A stretch of DNA of 50,510 nucleotides from Clostridioides difficile CD160. GTDB lineage: Bacteria; Bacillota; Clostridia; Peptostreptococcales; Peptostreptococcaceae. Both the position numbers and the translations under genes were made by a program. Position 1 is the first letter of the stretch. Each line of letters begins with the position of its first letter. This document shows positions 18,256 to 26,535 of this stretch, one piece after another. The notes below the pieces were generated by a model. It worked only from the letters and a program-made list of their open reading frames with translations, was not told the DNA's origin and ran no database searches. The stretch lies in the NCBI RefSeq assembly GCF_000449425.2, contig NZ_AVHW01000013.1, positions 1-50,510 of the forward strand, written 5' to 3'.

Positions 18256-19353
18256 TTAAATTTTATCTTGTTTCAATATAATTTGAAAGGATGTACTTTT
18301 CCCTAAAATGCTTGAAACCGAAATATTCCCTCCATGCGCATCAATAATCTGCTTAACAATAAACAATCCTAATCCTTTGTTTTGTGTATTATGATTTTTG
18401 CTACTATAATATTTGTCAAAAATATCATCTGCTTTTTCCGCATTTATCCCAACACCATTGTCAGTAGTATTAATGTAAATTTGTTCAGAACTCTGTTTTA
18501 AGCAAATTTTTATTTCTGTACCATCAGGATTATGTTCAACACAATTCATTAAAAGGTTATAAAGAGCTCTATACATTAATGTCTCATCTATGGCTAAATA
18601 CAAACATTCTAAATCTGTATAAAATCCAAATATCTGTTTTTTAGATTTTGGATTATTAGCTACATCAGCAATAAGGTTTTGAAGAAATGCAACCATTTCA
18701 ACCTGTGTGTGTTTAAGCAGTATTTTTCCAGACGAATCTATAAAAAATGTCAGACTTAAATTGTCTATTAATTTTTCAATATATACTCCTTTTTTATATA
18801 TGTTATCTAAAAATATCGTTCTCTCTTCTTCACTAAAACTGTGGTTTTTGTTAAGCATTAGAGATGAATATCCTGTGATGTATGATAATGGCGTTTTCAA
18901 ATCATGTGATACACCAGCAAGCCAATCAGTTTTTGCAACTTCAAGTTTTTCTCGTTCCATTTCAGTTTCTTGAAGCTTATTGCCTAAAGATTTTATATTT
19001 ACAATGACTTCTTTATACATAAAATAGTACCATTTTAATTTCCCATTATTGGTAAAGGCTTTTTTGACTATTGCATAATCTCCTTTAGATAAATTACTTA
19101 TTGAACAAATTATCAAGTAAAGTGGTCGAACAAGAAATAAGCAAAAAAGTATCCCTCCTGTAATAAAGCAGAAAGAAATTATAAGTATGCTTGGAAAATA
19201 TCCAATAGATGAATCAGTCACATATAAAAATTTATGTGATTTTTCAGGATATATTAATTGATTAAGTAATATGAATAATGTAACGAAGTATACTAGAAAT
19301 ATAAAGAGACCTGTTGTAAAGTAAGAAATAAAACGAAAGTATAATTTTTTCAA
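18256..19353 (-). CDS. Sensor histidine kinase
   Basis: About 365 aa. Two N-terminal membrane segments flank a short outside loop of about 20 residues, so it probably senses in or near the membrane. A HAMP-like linker leads to the H-box GVSHDLKTPLSYITG. The ATPase domain follows: N-box NLLMNCVEHNPDG, G1 DNGVGI and G2 GLGLFIVKQIIDAHGG. The preferred start is TTG at 19353, four bases after the regulator's stop codon, because GGGAG lies eight bases upstream. ATG at 19368 is in frame but has no ribosome binding site; an ATG at 19491 would overlap the regulator by 134 bases. Partner of the upstream response regulator. Confidence 0.9.
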   Translation of the reverse strand: MKKLYFRFISYFTTGLFIFLVYFVTLFILLNQLIYPEKSHKFLYVTDSSIGYFPSILIISFCFITGGILFCLFLVRPLYLIICSISNLSKGDYAIVKKAFTNNGKLKWYYFMYKEVIVNIKSLGNKLQETEMEREKLEVAKTDWLAGVSHDLKTPLSYITGYSSLMLNKNHSFSEEERTIFLDNIYKKGVYIEKLIDNLSLTFFIDSSGKILLKHTQVEMVAFLQNLIADVANNPKSKKQIFGFYTDLECLYLAIDETLMYRALYNLLMNCVEHNPDGTEIKICLKQSSEQIYINTTDNGVGINAEKADDIFDKYYSSKNHNTQNKGLGLFIVKQIIDAHGGNISVSSILGKSTSFQIILKQDKI

Positions 19354-19357
19354 TATA

Positions 19358-20092
19358 TCAGCTCCCATCTGGTGGTATGAACTTATACCCAATTCCACGA
19401 AGGTTTGTAATAACTTTGTATGGTTTATTATCATCAAGTATCTTTTTTCTAAGCTTGGATATATGTATTGTAACAGTCTTTTCATCTCCATATCCTGTTA
19501 GTCCCCAAATTGTATCGTACAGATGTGATGTAGTAAAGACCTTGTTAGGATTTTGGCAAAAAAATTCCATTAGCTCGAGTTCTTTGGCTGTACATTCTAC
19601 GTCTTGACCATTTACAGTAAGTATTGCACAAGTCATATCAAGAATAATATAGCCATAATGATAAATTAAGGAATTTTCTGAATGAGTATGTAATACTGAA
19701 CGTTCCAGTTGTTGACGCCTAAAAATAGCTTTGATTCTGGCGACAAGCTCCATTGTATTAAAAGGTTTTGTTATATAATCATCACCACCAATGGCAAGTC
19801 CTGATAATTTATCGTAATCACCAGTTTTGGCAGTCAGAAATATGATAGGGGCTATAGTTTTCCTGCGTATTTTCGCGCATAGGTCAAATCCGCAATAATC
19901 TGGTAGCATTACATCAAGAATGATAAGGTCATATTGCCTGTTTTCAATACACTCAAGGGCTTTGGTTCCTGTTGAGACACAGGTAACATTATTATAGTGT
20001 TCTTTATTTAAGGTTATTTTCACTAGGGTTAACAGCCCTTCTTCATCATCAACAATAAGTATCCTTTCAGGGTTTTCCAATTTGTCATCCAT
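19358..20092 (-). CDS. OmpR-family response regulator
   Basis: 244 aa. The receiver domain (about 9-125) has the acidic pair DDEE, phospho-acceptor D60 in LIILDVMLPD and K109 in DDYITKPF. The C-terminal winged-helix DNA-binding domain (about 150-240) includes TAKELELMEFFCQN and KTVTIHISKLRKKI. ATG at 20092 (minus strand) follows GGGAGATG. It precedes the histidine kinase in one operon and is divergent from a lipoprotein gene whose promoter carries 11-bp direct repeats, a typical layout for OmpR-type activation. The target assignment is inference. Confidence 0.94.
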   Translation of the reverse strand: MDDKLENPERILIVDDEEGLLTLVKITLNKEHYNNVTCVSTGTKALECIENRQYDLIILDVMLPDYCGFDLCAKIRRKTIAPIIFLTAKTGDYDKLSGLAIGGDDYITKPFNTMELVARIKAIFRRQQLERSVLHTHSENSLIYHYGYIILDMTCAILTVNGQDVECTAKELELMEFFCQNPNKVFTTSHLYDTIWGLTGYGDEKTVTIHISKLRKKILDDNKPYKVITNLRGIGYKFIPPDGS

Positions 20093-20126
20093 AATATTTC
20101 ATCTCCCAGTATACAAAAATAGTATC

Positions 20127-20154
20127 ATTATAATACCATACATGCAAAGTGTAA
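20127..20154 (-). promoter_or_regulatory. Possible promoter of the two-component operon
   Basis: On the minus strand TTACAC (20154-20149), 16 bases, perfect TATAAT (20132-20127), about 35 bases before the response regulator start. The -35 is imperfect. Confidence 0.5.
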
Positions 20155-20178
20155 GCAATAAATTATTCTTTTGTTTTT

Positions 20179-20227
20179 ACCCTCACTTTACTTTTATTTT
20201 ATTTTCATACTATATCCTATAGATAAT
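20179..20227 (+). promoter_or_regulatory. Repeat-array promoter of the first lipoprotein gene
   Basis: Three 11-base units in tandem: ACCCTCACTTT (20179-20189, weakest), ACTTTTATTTT (20190-20200) and ATTTTCATACT (20201-20211). These lead to CTATAGATAATAAG, with a probable -10 GATAAT at 20222-20227, 33 bases before the start codon. The repeats cover the -35 position, as expected for an OmpR-type activator site. The same arrangement stands before the second lipoprotein gene. Confidence 0.6.
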
Positions 20228-20259
20228 AAGAGAGATAAAAATAAAACAGGAGGTAAAAA

Positions 20260-21741
20260 ATGACAAAATCGCTAAAATCAAGAGGACTAAGTGTTCTGTT
20301 ATGTGGAGCTTTGATTGTTGGTGTAATGACAGGATGTACATCTCAGGCTACATCAACAAAAAGCTCAACATCTAAGTCAACACCTAAAACAATGGAAAAA
20401 GTTACCCGTGTAAGTTCTGAAAAGCAGTTGAAGAAATCAAAAGAAAAATATGCTCAAAACCCAAATGATGGAGCCTTAGCATTAAAATATGCTCAAAACT
20501 TATTTGAATTGGGAGATTTTACAGAATTGCAAGAAGTATTAAAGCCTTTTTTAAATGGAGATAAACCTCTACCAGATGCTATTTACCTTTCAGCACAAAT
20601 AGAATATATGAATGGTAATTATACAAAAGCGGAAAAGCTATACAATACTCTTGTGGAGAAATATCCTGATAAATTTAAAGAAAAGGCAGAAGCTGGGCTA
20701 TCAATGATCTATTATCAAACAAATCAATATCAGAAAGCAAAACAGCTATCTATGGGGCAAGAAAATGCAAGTAGCTTATTGAACAATATGATGAAAGATT
20801 TTGGTGATAGACAACCTAATCAAATTGAATGGAATGGAAAAAATGAAAGTGTTATTCCATTTCTTACAACTGACCCTCTGCCTGTTGTGCCAGTAGAGAT
20901 AAATGGAAAAAGAATGAACGCTTTTATTGATACTGGTGCTCCTACATTTGTTCTTGACAAAAAATTTGCAAAAGAACTTGGAATCAAACCAGTTTCAAAT
21001 GCAGATGGGAATTTTGCTGGAGGTGGTACTTCTGAGATTGGGTTTAGTAGAGCTGATTCATTTAAGGTAGGAGATATAAATATGAAAAATATCCCTGTAA
21101 TGATAGGAGAACTTGGTGGACTTGCAGAACTATTTAAGAGTACTGGATTAGATGTTCGTGCTGTTCTTGGTACAAATGTATTAAAACAATTTGTACCAAC
21201 AATGGATTATCCAAATGGTGAGTTGGTATTAAGACCACGAAGTGAAGTAGTAAGGAATGAAATAGTTGTAACTGATGAAGATGCCAAAGAAGGTAAAAGT
21301 GAAATAATACAACAAATTCCATTCACACTTTCTTCTACTCATTATATGTTTGGTAAAGGTTCAATTAATAATAAAAATAATCTTAATTTCTTTATTGATT
21401 CAGGATTTAATGGTGGAAAGGGTGCTGGGGTTATGTTGCCTAAACAAACAATAGATTTACTGGGTATTACTATGCCAAAGCTAAGACCAGCTACTACAGA
21501 GGAAGGTGGAATGACAGGAAATGATTTTGAAGTAGCACAGTTTGATATTTCATCATATGGGTTGGGTAATGTGCAACAGAAAAAAGGTATTGGACATTTT
21601 GCGACAGGACAAGAAGGGATGTATCAAGCACATGGATTTTTCCAAGATGCCTTAATAAGCCATAATTATCTGAAGAATTACAAATGGACAATTGATTTTG
21701 ATTCAATGAAGATGATATTTAACGAGAAGAAGAATATATAA
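20260..21741 (+). CDS. Lipoprotein with TPR-like repeats and a two-lobed aspartic-protease-like domain (copy 1)
   Basis: 493 aa. Residues 1-26 are a lipoprotein signal with MTGC at C26. A Ser/Thr/Lys-rich linker follows, then TPR-like helices (about 55-170) with YAQNLFELGD and YMNGNYTKAEKLYNTLVE. The first aspartic-protease-like lobe has FIDTGAP at D224 and ends AVLGTNVLKQFVPTMDYP. A second lobe has FFIDSGF at D380 and ends ALISHNYLKNYKWTIDFD. The DTG...DSG layout in one chain recalls pepsin-type two-lobed enzymes; most bacterial retropepsin-like proteins I know have one motif per lobe. Proteolysis is not proven. Start ATG 20260 follows AGGAGG. Probable regulatory target of the divergent two-component system. 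Confidence 0.82.
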   Translation: MTKSLKSRGLSVLLCGALIVGVMTGCTSQATSTKSSTSKSTPKTMEKVTRVSSEKQLKKSKEKYAQNPNDGALALKYAQNLFELGDFTELQEVLKPFLNGDKPLPDAIYLSAQIEYMNGNYTKAEKLYNTLVEKYPDKFKEKAEAGLSMIYYQTNQYQKAKQLSMGQENASSLLNNMMKDFGDRQPNQIEWNGKNESVIPFLTTDPLPVVPVEINGKRMNAFIDTGAPTFVLDKKFAKELGIKPVSNADGNFAGGGTSEIGFSRADSFKVGDINMKNIPVMIGELGGLAELFKSTGLDVRAVLGTNVLKQFVPTMDYPNGELVLRPRSEVVRNEIVVTDEDAKEGKSEIIQQIPFTLSSTHYMFGKGSINNKNNLNFFIDSGFNGGKGAGVMLPKQTIDLLGITMPKLRPATTEEGGMTGNDFEVAQFDISSYGLGNVQQKKGIGHFATGQEGMYQAHGFFQDALISHNYLKNYKWTIDFDSMKMIFNEKKNI

Positions 21742-21776
21742 TCTAAATTGTGTACAAGAGATGTTTTTTTTATTTT

Positions 21777-21825
21777 ACTTTTATTTTACTTTCATTTTAC
21801 TTTCATATTGTATCTTATAGATAAT
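21777..21825 (+). promoter_or_regulatory. Repeat-array promoter of the second lipoprotein gene
   Basis: Three clean tandem 11-base units: ACTTTTATTTT (21777-21787), ACTTTCATTTT (21788-21798) and ACTTTCATATT (21799-21809). The tail TTATAGATAATAAG is shared with copy 1, with GATAAT at 21820-21825, 34 bases before the start codon. A weaker TTTTATTTT lies just upstream of the first unit. The match to the upstream gene's promoter points to the same regulator. Confidence 0.65.
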
Positions 21826-21858
21826 AAGCAAGGTAAGAACAAAAATAGGAGGTAAAAA

Positions 21859-23313
21859 ATGATAAAATCACTAAAGTCAAGAGGAATAAGTATTCTATTA
21901 TGTGGAGCTTTAATCGTTGGTGTAATGACAGGATGTACATCTCAGGCTACTTCAGCAAAAAGCTCAACACCTAAGTCAACAACTAAAACAACAGAAAAAG
22001 TTACTCGTGCAAGTTGTGAAAAACAACTAACAGAAGTCAAAGGAAAGTATGAGAAAAATCCAAACGACGAAGCTCTAAGATTAGAATATGCTCAAATACT
22101 ATTTAAATTAGGTGAGATTGTAAAAGCACAAGAGATATTGAATCCTTTGCTAAGTTTAAAAAATCCTTCACCAGATGCAATCTTTCTTTCTGCACAAATA
22201 GAATATCTAAAGGGGAATTATGAAAAGGCTGAAAAGTTATATAATACTCTTATAGAACAATATCCTGATAAATTCAAAGCAAAGGCTGAAAACGGATTGA
22301 CACTTACATATTATCAAACAAATCAATACCAAAAAGCTGAAAAGTTATCCGCAGCATCAGAAGGCAAAAACAATAGTATACTGCAAATGATGAAATCTTT
22401 TGAGGATAAACAGCCAAATCAAATTGATTGGAATGGAAAAAGTGAAACTATTATTCCTTTTATCACATCCGACCCTCTGCCAGTTGTTCCAGTAGAGATA
22501 AATGGAAAAAGAATAAATGCTGTTATTGATACTGGCGGTCCAATGTTTACTGTTGATCAGAAACTTGCAAAAGAACTTGGTATAAAAACAGCTTCAAAAA
22601 GTGAAAACAAATATGCTGGAGGTAAGACTGCTGAAACTGGTCTTGGTCAAGCGGATTCACTTACTATAGGAGATGTAAATATTAAAAATGTACCTGTAAT
22701 GTTAGGGCCATTTGATGGATTTAAAGAGGCATTTAAGGAGTATGGAGATGTACATGGTATTATTGGTACAAGTGTATTAAAGGAATTTGTACCTACAATG
22801 GATTATCCTAGCGGTCAACTAATATTAAGACCTCGAAATGAAATAGGAAGAAATAATCTTAATGAAATGCTTGCAAATGATAAAATATTAGAAGAAATTC
22901 CATTTACACTTGCATCTACTCATTTCATGTTTGGAAAAGGATCAGTAAATCAGAAAAGTAATTTGAATTTCTTCCTTGATTCAGGACTGGGTGACCCAAA
23001 AGGTGCCGGAATTATACTACCTGAAGAAACAATAGATTCTTTGAAGATTCCTATGCCTGAGCTAAAGCAAGTTCCTGAAGGACAAGGTGGAATGGGAGGA
23101 AGCGATTATAAAGAAGCACATTTCGATATTTCATCATATGGTCTGGGTAATTTACAATTGAAGAATGGTCTTGGATATTATTTTACAGGTGGGCTTTTGG
23201 ATTATAATGAGGAAGTTGGATTTGTTAGAGATGGACTGATAAGTCATCATTATTTTAATAATTATAAATGGTCGATTGATTTCGATTCTATGAAGATGAC
23301 ATTCAGTAATTAG
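21859..23313 (+). CDS. Lipoprotein with TPR-like repeats and a two-lobed aspartic-protease-like domain (copy 2)
   Basis: 484 aa, a clear tandem paralogue of the preceding gene. It has the same lipobox (MTGC at C26), TPR-like region (YLKGNYEKAEKLYNTLIE) and two lobes. The first motif is VIDTGGP at D224, where copy 1 has DTGA; the second is FFLDSGL at D374. Lobe ends GIIGTSVLKEFVPTMDYP and GLISHHYFNNYKWSIDFD match copy 1. Signal peptides are nearly identical, while the mature parts have diverged, so the duplication is not recent. ATG 21859 follows AGGAGG. No terminator separates the two genes, so it may be transcribed both from its own promoter and by read-through. Confidence 0.82.
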   Translation: MIKSLKSRGISILLCGALIVGVMTGCTSQATSAKSSTPKSTTKTTEKVTRASCEKQLTEVKGKYEKNPNDEALRLEYAQILFKLGEIVKAQEILNPLLSLKNPSPDAIFLSAQIEYLKGNYEKAEKLYNTLIEQYPDKFKAKAENGLTLTYYQTNQYQKAEKLSAASEGKNNSILQMMKSFEDKQPNQIDWNGKSETIIPFITSDPLPVVPVEINGKRINAVIDTGGPMFTVDQKLAKELGIKTASKSENKYAGGKTAETGLGQADSLTIGDVNIKNVPVMLGPFDGFKEAFKEYGDVHGIIGTSVLKEFVPTMDYPSGQLILRPRNEIGRNNLNEMLANDKILEEIPFTLASTHFMFGKGSVNQKSNLNFFLDSGLGDPKGAGIILPEETIDSLKIPMPELKQVPEGQGGMGGSDYKEAHFDISSYGLGNLQLKNGLGYYFTGGLLDYNEEVGFVRDGLISHHYFNNYKWSIDFDSMKMTFSN

Positions 23314-23357
23314 AAGTATTATATAATGAAAATTAAGTGAAAAATATTTATTTAAGG

Positions 23358-23392
23358 ACACGGTGGTACAAAAAAGTATCACCGTATTTTTG
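23358..23392 (+). terminator. Terminator after the lipoprotein pair
   Basis: ACGGTGGTAC and GTATCACCGT form a stem (one G-T pair) with an A-rich loop, followed by ATTTTTG. Confidence 0.85.
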
Positions 23393-23455
23393 TATATAAA
23401 ATTATATCTTTACTAGTATTTATTACAATAATTTTTTAGTTATACAAAAAAACAG

Positions 23456-23485
23456 TTGACTTTTTATACGAACCCCTTCTATAAT
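23456..23485 (+). promoter_or_regulatory. Promoter of the SorC-type regulator gene
   Basis: TTGACT (23456-23461), 18 bases, perfect TATAAT (23480-23485), 74 bases before the regulator start. No promoter is evident between regulator and acoA (37 bases), so this may also drive the acetoin operon. Confidence 0.7.
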
Positions 23486-23558
23486 GTTACTGAAATTAAG
23501 TAAAATGATTGAACAAATGTAAAGATAATTAAAAAAGCTTAATTTTGGAGGAAAGCAA

Positions 23559-24512
23559 ATGAAAAAAATTGGAGACTTAAGATTAATGATGAAGTGTTGT
23601 TCACTTTATTATGAAGATAATTTAAATCAACAAGAAATAGCAAATCAATTGGGAATATCAAGGCCAACAATATCAAGAATCTTAAAAGAAGCTTTTGAGC
23701 AAGGAATAGTAAAAATACAGATAGTTGATGTTTTGAAAAATGACTACCAAAAAATAGAGAGAAGTCTAGAAAGAAAATACAAATTGAAAGAAGTAATAGT
23801 TGTAGATGATAAACAGGATTCACTAACTCAAAAACAAGAATTAGCAAGAGCTGTATCTGAATACCTAACTAGAGTAGTAAAGGAAAATGATATAATAGGG
23901 GTTTCAATAGGCACGACACTAAAAGAAATACCTAGATATGTAGAAAAAAATAACTGTAAAAACGTCACATTTATACCTCTGTTAGGTGGAATTGGAGACA
24001 ATGAAATAGATATTCATGCAAATCAAATAGCAGTAAGTCTAGCAAGAGCTTTTGGAGGTGATTTTAAATTATTACATGCTCCAGCTGTTATGTCTGATTT
24101 GTCTACAAAAGAAAAACTTTGTAAAGATGAAAAAATTAAAGAAGTACTAGATTTAATATATAAAACGACTATAGCAATCGTAGGTATAGGAAATCCTATG
24201 AGCTTAAACTCAACAATAATGGCTTCTGGATACATGCATGAAGAAGATATAGAAGATTTAAAAAAATATAACTCAATAGGTGCAATTTGTTTACAAGCCT
24301 TTGATAAAGAAGGAAAAACTTCTATACTTGAATTTAATCAAAGAGTATTAGGAGTAAAGCTAGAAGATTTAAAAAAAATAAAAAGAACAATAGGTGTAGC
24401 TTCAGGAGATGAAAAAATAGAAGCAATAAAAGCATCATTAAAAGCAAAGTTTATAAATAGTTTGGCAATTAATCACAGTTTAGCACTTAAATTATTAGAA
24501 GATTGTGACTAA
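23559..24512 (+). CDS. SorC-family transcriptional regulator
   Basis: 317 aa. The N-terminal helix-turn-helix (about residues 8-50) reads YYEDNLNQQEIANQLGIS then RPTISRILKEA. The C-terminal sugar-binding domain of the SorC/DeoR-like class (about 60-315) has GVSIGTTLKEI, FIPLLGGIGD and a closing IGVASGDEKIEAIKASLKA. In this family a phosphorylated sugar or related metabolite releases DNA. Its place directly before acoA makes it the likely controller of the acetoin operon. That is inference, since the Bacillus acetoin operon uses a sigma-54 activator (AcoR) instead. Confidence 0.88.
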   Translation: MKKIGDLRLMMKCCSLYYEDNLNQQEIANQLGISRPTISRILKEAFEQGIVKIQIVDVLKNDYQKIERSLERKYKLKEVIVVDDKQDSLTQKQELARAVSEYLTRVVKENDIIGVSIGTTLKEIPRYVEKNNCKNVTFIPLLGGIGDNEIDIHANQIAVSLARAFGGDFKLLHAPAVMSDLSTKEKLCKDEKIKEVLDLIYKTTIAIVGIGNPMSLNSTIMASGYMHEEDIEDLKKYNSIGAICLQAFDKEGKTSILEFNQRVLGVKLEDLKKIKRTIGVASGDEKIEAIKASLKAKFINSLAINHSLALKLLEDCD

Positions 24513-24549
24513 TATAATAATAGATAAAAGTTAACAGGAGGGAATGTAT

Positions 24550-25512
24550 ATGTCAATATCAAAAGAAACATTGCTTGAAATGTATAAGAGAATGAATCAG
24601 GCTAGAAAATTTGAAGAAAAGGTTAGTTGGTTTTTTGCAAGAGGTATGGTACATGGAACAACTCATTTATCTGTAGGTCAGGAAGCTTCAAGTGTAGCAG
24701 CTGTAATGGCTTTAGAAAAAGGAGATTTAGTATCATTAACTCATAGAGGACATAGTCAATTTATAGGTATGGGAATAGACTTAAACAAGATGATGGCTGA
24801 ACTTATGGGTAAAGAGACAGGATTTTGTAAAGGAAAAGGAGGCTCAATGCATATAGCAGATATTGAGTCAGGTAACTTAGGGGCAAATGGAGTTGTAGGT
24901 GGAGGTCTTACAATAGCTCCAGGAGCTGCACTTACACAACAATATAAAAAAACAGGTAAAATAGTTTTATGCAGTTTTGGTGATGGAGCATCAAATGAAG
25001 GTACTTTTCACGAAGGGATAAATTTATCCTCAATATGGAAGTTGCCAATAATATTCTACTGTGAAAATAACTTATATGGTATGTCAACAAGTATAAAACG
25101 TCATATGAATATAGACAGTATTGCTACTAGAGCAGCTTCTTATGGAATAGAGGGAATATCAATAGATGGATATAATCCAATCGAAGTATATGAGACAGTA
25201 CAAAAAGCTGCTGAGAAATGTAGAAGAGGTGAAGGACCTGTATTGATTGAAAGTAGAACTTATAGATGGTTAGGTCACTCAAAATCAGATGCAAATGTAT
25301 ATAGAACAAAAGAAGAAATAGAATCATGGAAAGCAAAGGACCCTATTGAATTTTTAAGAAATTATCTTATCGAAAATAATATCTCTAACGAAAATGAATT
25401 AGATAAAATTCAAGAATTTGCAAAACAATCAATAGAAGATGCAGTAGAGTTTGCTCAAAACAGTCCAAATCCAAAGATAGAGTCTTTATTAGAGGATGTA
25501 TATGCAGACTAA
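24550..25512 (+). CDS. acoA: Acetoin dehydrogenase E1 alpha subunit (TPP-dependent)
   Basis: About 320 aa, the alpha chain of the thiamine-diphosphate E1 that splits acetoin into acetaldehyde and an acetyl group passed to lipoate. Visible: THRGHSQFIGMGIDL, GKGGSMHIAD (typical of E1 alpha chains), and the TPP/magnesium motif from FGDGASNEGTFHEG to CENNLYG. ATG 24550 is preferred because AGGAGGGA ends seven bases upstream; ATG 24544 would touch that site. First structural gene of acoA-acoB-acoC-acoL. A pyruvate or branched-chain 2-oxo acid E1 is the alternative, but the gene set and lengths fit acetoin dehydrogenase. Confidence 0.88.
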   Translation: MSISKETLLEMYKRMNQARKFEEKVSWFFARGMVHGTTHLSVGQEASSVAAVMALEKGDLVSLTHRGHSQFIGMGIDLNKMMAELMGKETGFCKGKGGSMHIADIESGNLGANGVVGGGLTIAPGAALTQQYKKTGKIVLCSFGDGASNEGTFHEGINLSSIWKLPIIFYCENNLYGMSTSIKRHMNIDSIATRAASYGIEGISIDGYNPIEVYETVQKAAEKCRRGEGPVLIESRTYRWLGHSKSDANVYRTKEEIESWKAKDPIEFLRNYLIENNISNENELDKIQEFAKQSIEDAVEFAQNSPNPKIESLLEDVYAD

Positions 25513-25536
25513 GAATGGTAAAGGAGGAAAATAAAA

Positions 25537-26523
25537 ATGAGTACAAGAGAACTAACATATGCACAAGCTATAAAAGAAGCAATGTCAGAAGAAATGAGAA
25601 GAGATGAAAATGTAATATTTATGGGAGAAGATATAGGTATATATGGAGGAGCATTTGGTGTATCAGTTGGAATGATAGATGAGTTTGGTCCAGAAAGAGT
25701 AAGAGATACTCCTATATCAGAAGCAGCTATAGCAGGAGCAGCAGCAGGAGCTGCGGCAACTGGTCTAAGACCTATTATGGAAGTAATGTTTATGGATTTT
25801 GTAACAATCTCTATGGATGCAATTGTAAATCAAGCAGCAAAAATGAGATATATGTTTGGTGGAAAAGCTCAAGTTCCAATGGTTGTTAGATGTCCTGGTG
25901 GTTCTGGAACTGGTTCAGCAGAGCAACATTCACAAAGCTTAGAAGCATGGTTTTGCCATGTTCCAGGAGTAAAAGTGGTTGCACCTTCTACACCAGCAGA
26001 TGCTAAAGGATTATTAAAAGCAGCTATAAGAGATAATAATCCAGTCATATTTGTTGAGAATAAATTGTTATATAGAAAAAAAGGTATTGTTCCAGAAGAT
26101 GATTATGTAATTGAAATTGGAAAGGCAGATATTAAAAGAGAAGGTACAGATGTTACAGTAATCACTTATGGAAGAATGTTACAAAGTGTTGAGGAAGCAG
26201 TAGAGGCACTATCAAAAGAAAATATAAGCGTAGAAATTATAGATTTAAGAACTTTATATCCATTAGATAAAGAGACTATAGTGAAGAGTGTATGTAAAAC
26301 TGGAAGAGTTCTAATTTGTCATGAAGCAGCCAAGACTGGTGGACTAGGTGGAGAAATATCAGCATTAATAACAGAAAGTGAATCATTTGATTATTTAGAT
26401 GCACCAGTAAAAAGAATCTGCGGAAAAGATGTGCCAATACCATATAATCCAGAGTTAGAAAAAGCAGTTGTCCCAAGAGTTGATGAAATAGAAGAAGCAA
26501 TAAAATCTTTAATTGTTAGATAA
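25537..26523 (+). CDS. acoB: Acetoin dehydrogenase E1 beta subunit
   Basis: 328 aa, beta chain of the same heterotetramer. N-terminal transketolase-like pyrimidine-binding domain (about 1-175) with [33 protein letters not shown] and EVMFMDF. The C-terminal domain starts near 195 and contains [11 protein letters not shown]-like [15 protein letters not shown] and the [13 protein letters not shown] loop. GGAGG lies just before ATG 25537, and 24 bases separate it from acoA. Confidence 0.92.
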   Translation: MSTRELTYAQAIKEAMSEEMRRDENVIFMGEDIGIYGGAFGVSVGMIDEFGPERVRDTPISEAAIAGAAAGAAATGLRPIMEVMFMDFVTISMDAIVNQAAKMRYMFGGKAQVPMVVRCPGGSGTGSAEQHSQSLEAWFCHVPGVKVVAPSTPADAKGLLKAAIRDNNPVIFVENKLLYRKKGIVPEDDYVIEIGKADIKREGTDVTVITYGRMLQSVEEAVEALSKENISVEIIDLRTLYPLDKETIVKSVCKTGRVLICHEAAKTGGLGGEISALITESESFDYLDAPVKRICGKDVPIPYNPELEKAVVPRVDEIEEAIKSLIVR

Positions 26524-26535
26524 GGAGGGATAGAT

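Noticed and set aside
21742-21858. The T-rich repeats between the lipoprotein genes as a CRISPR-like or simple-sequence array
   Set aside because: There are only three 11-base units without spacers, and they coincide with promoter geometry also found before the first gene.
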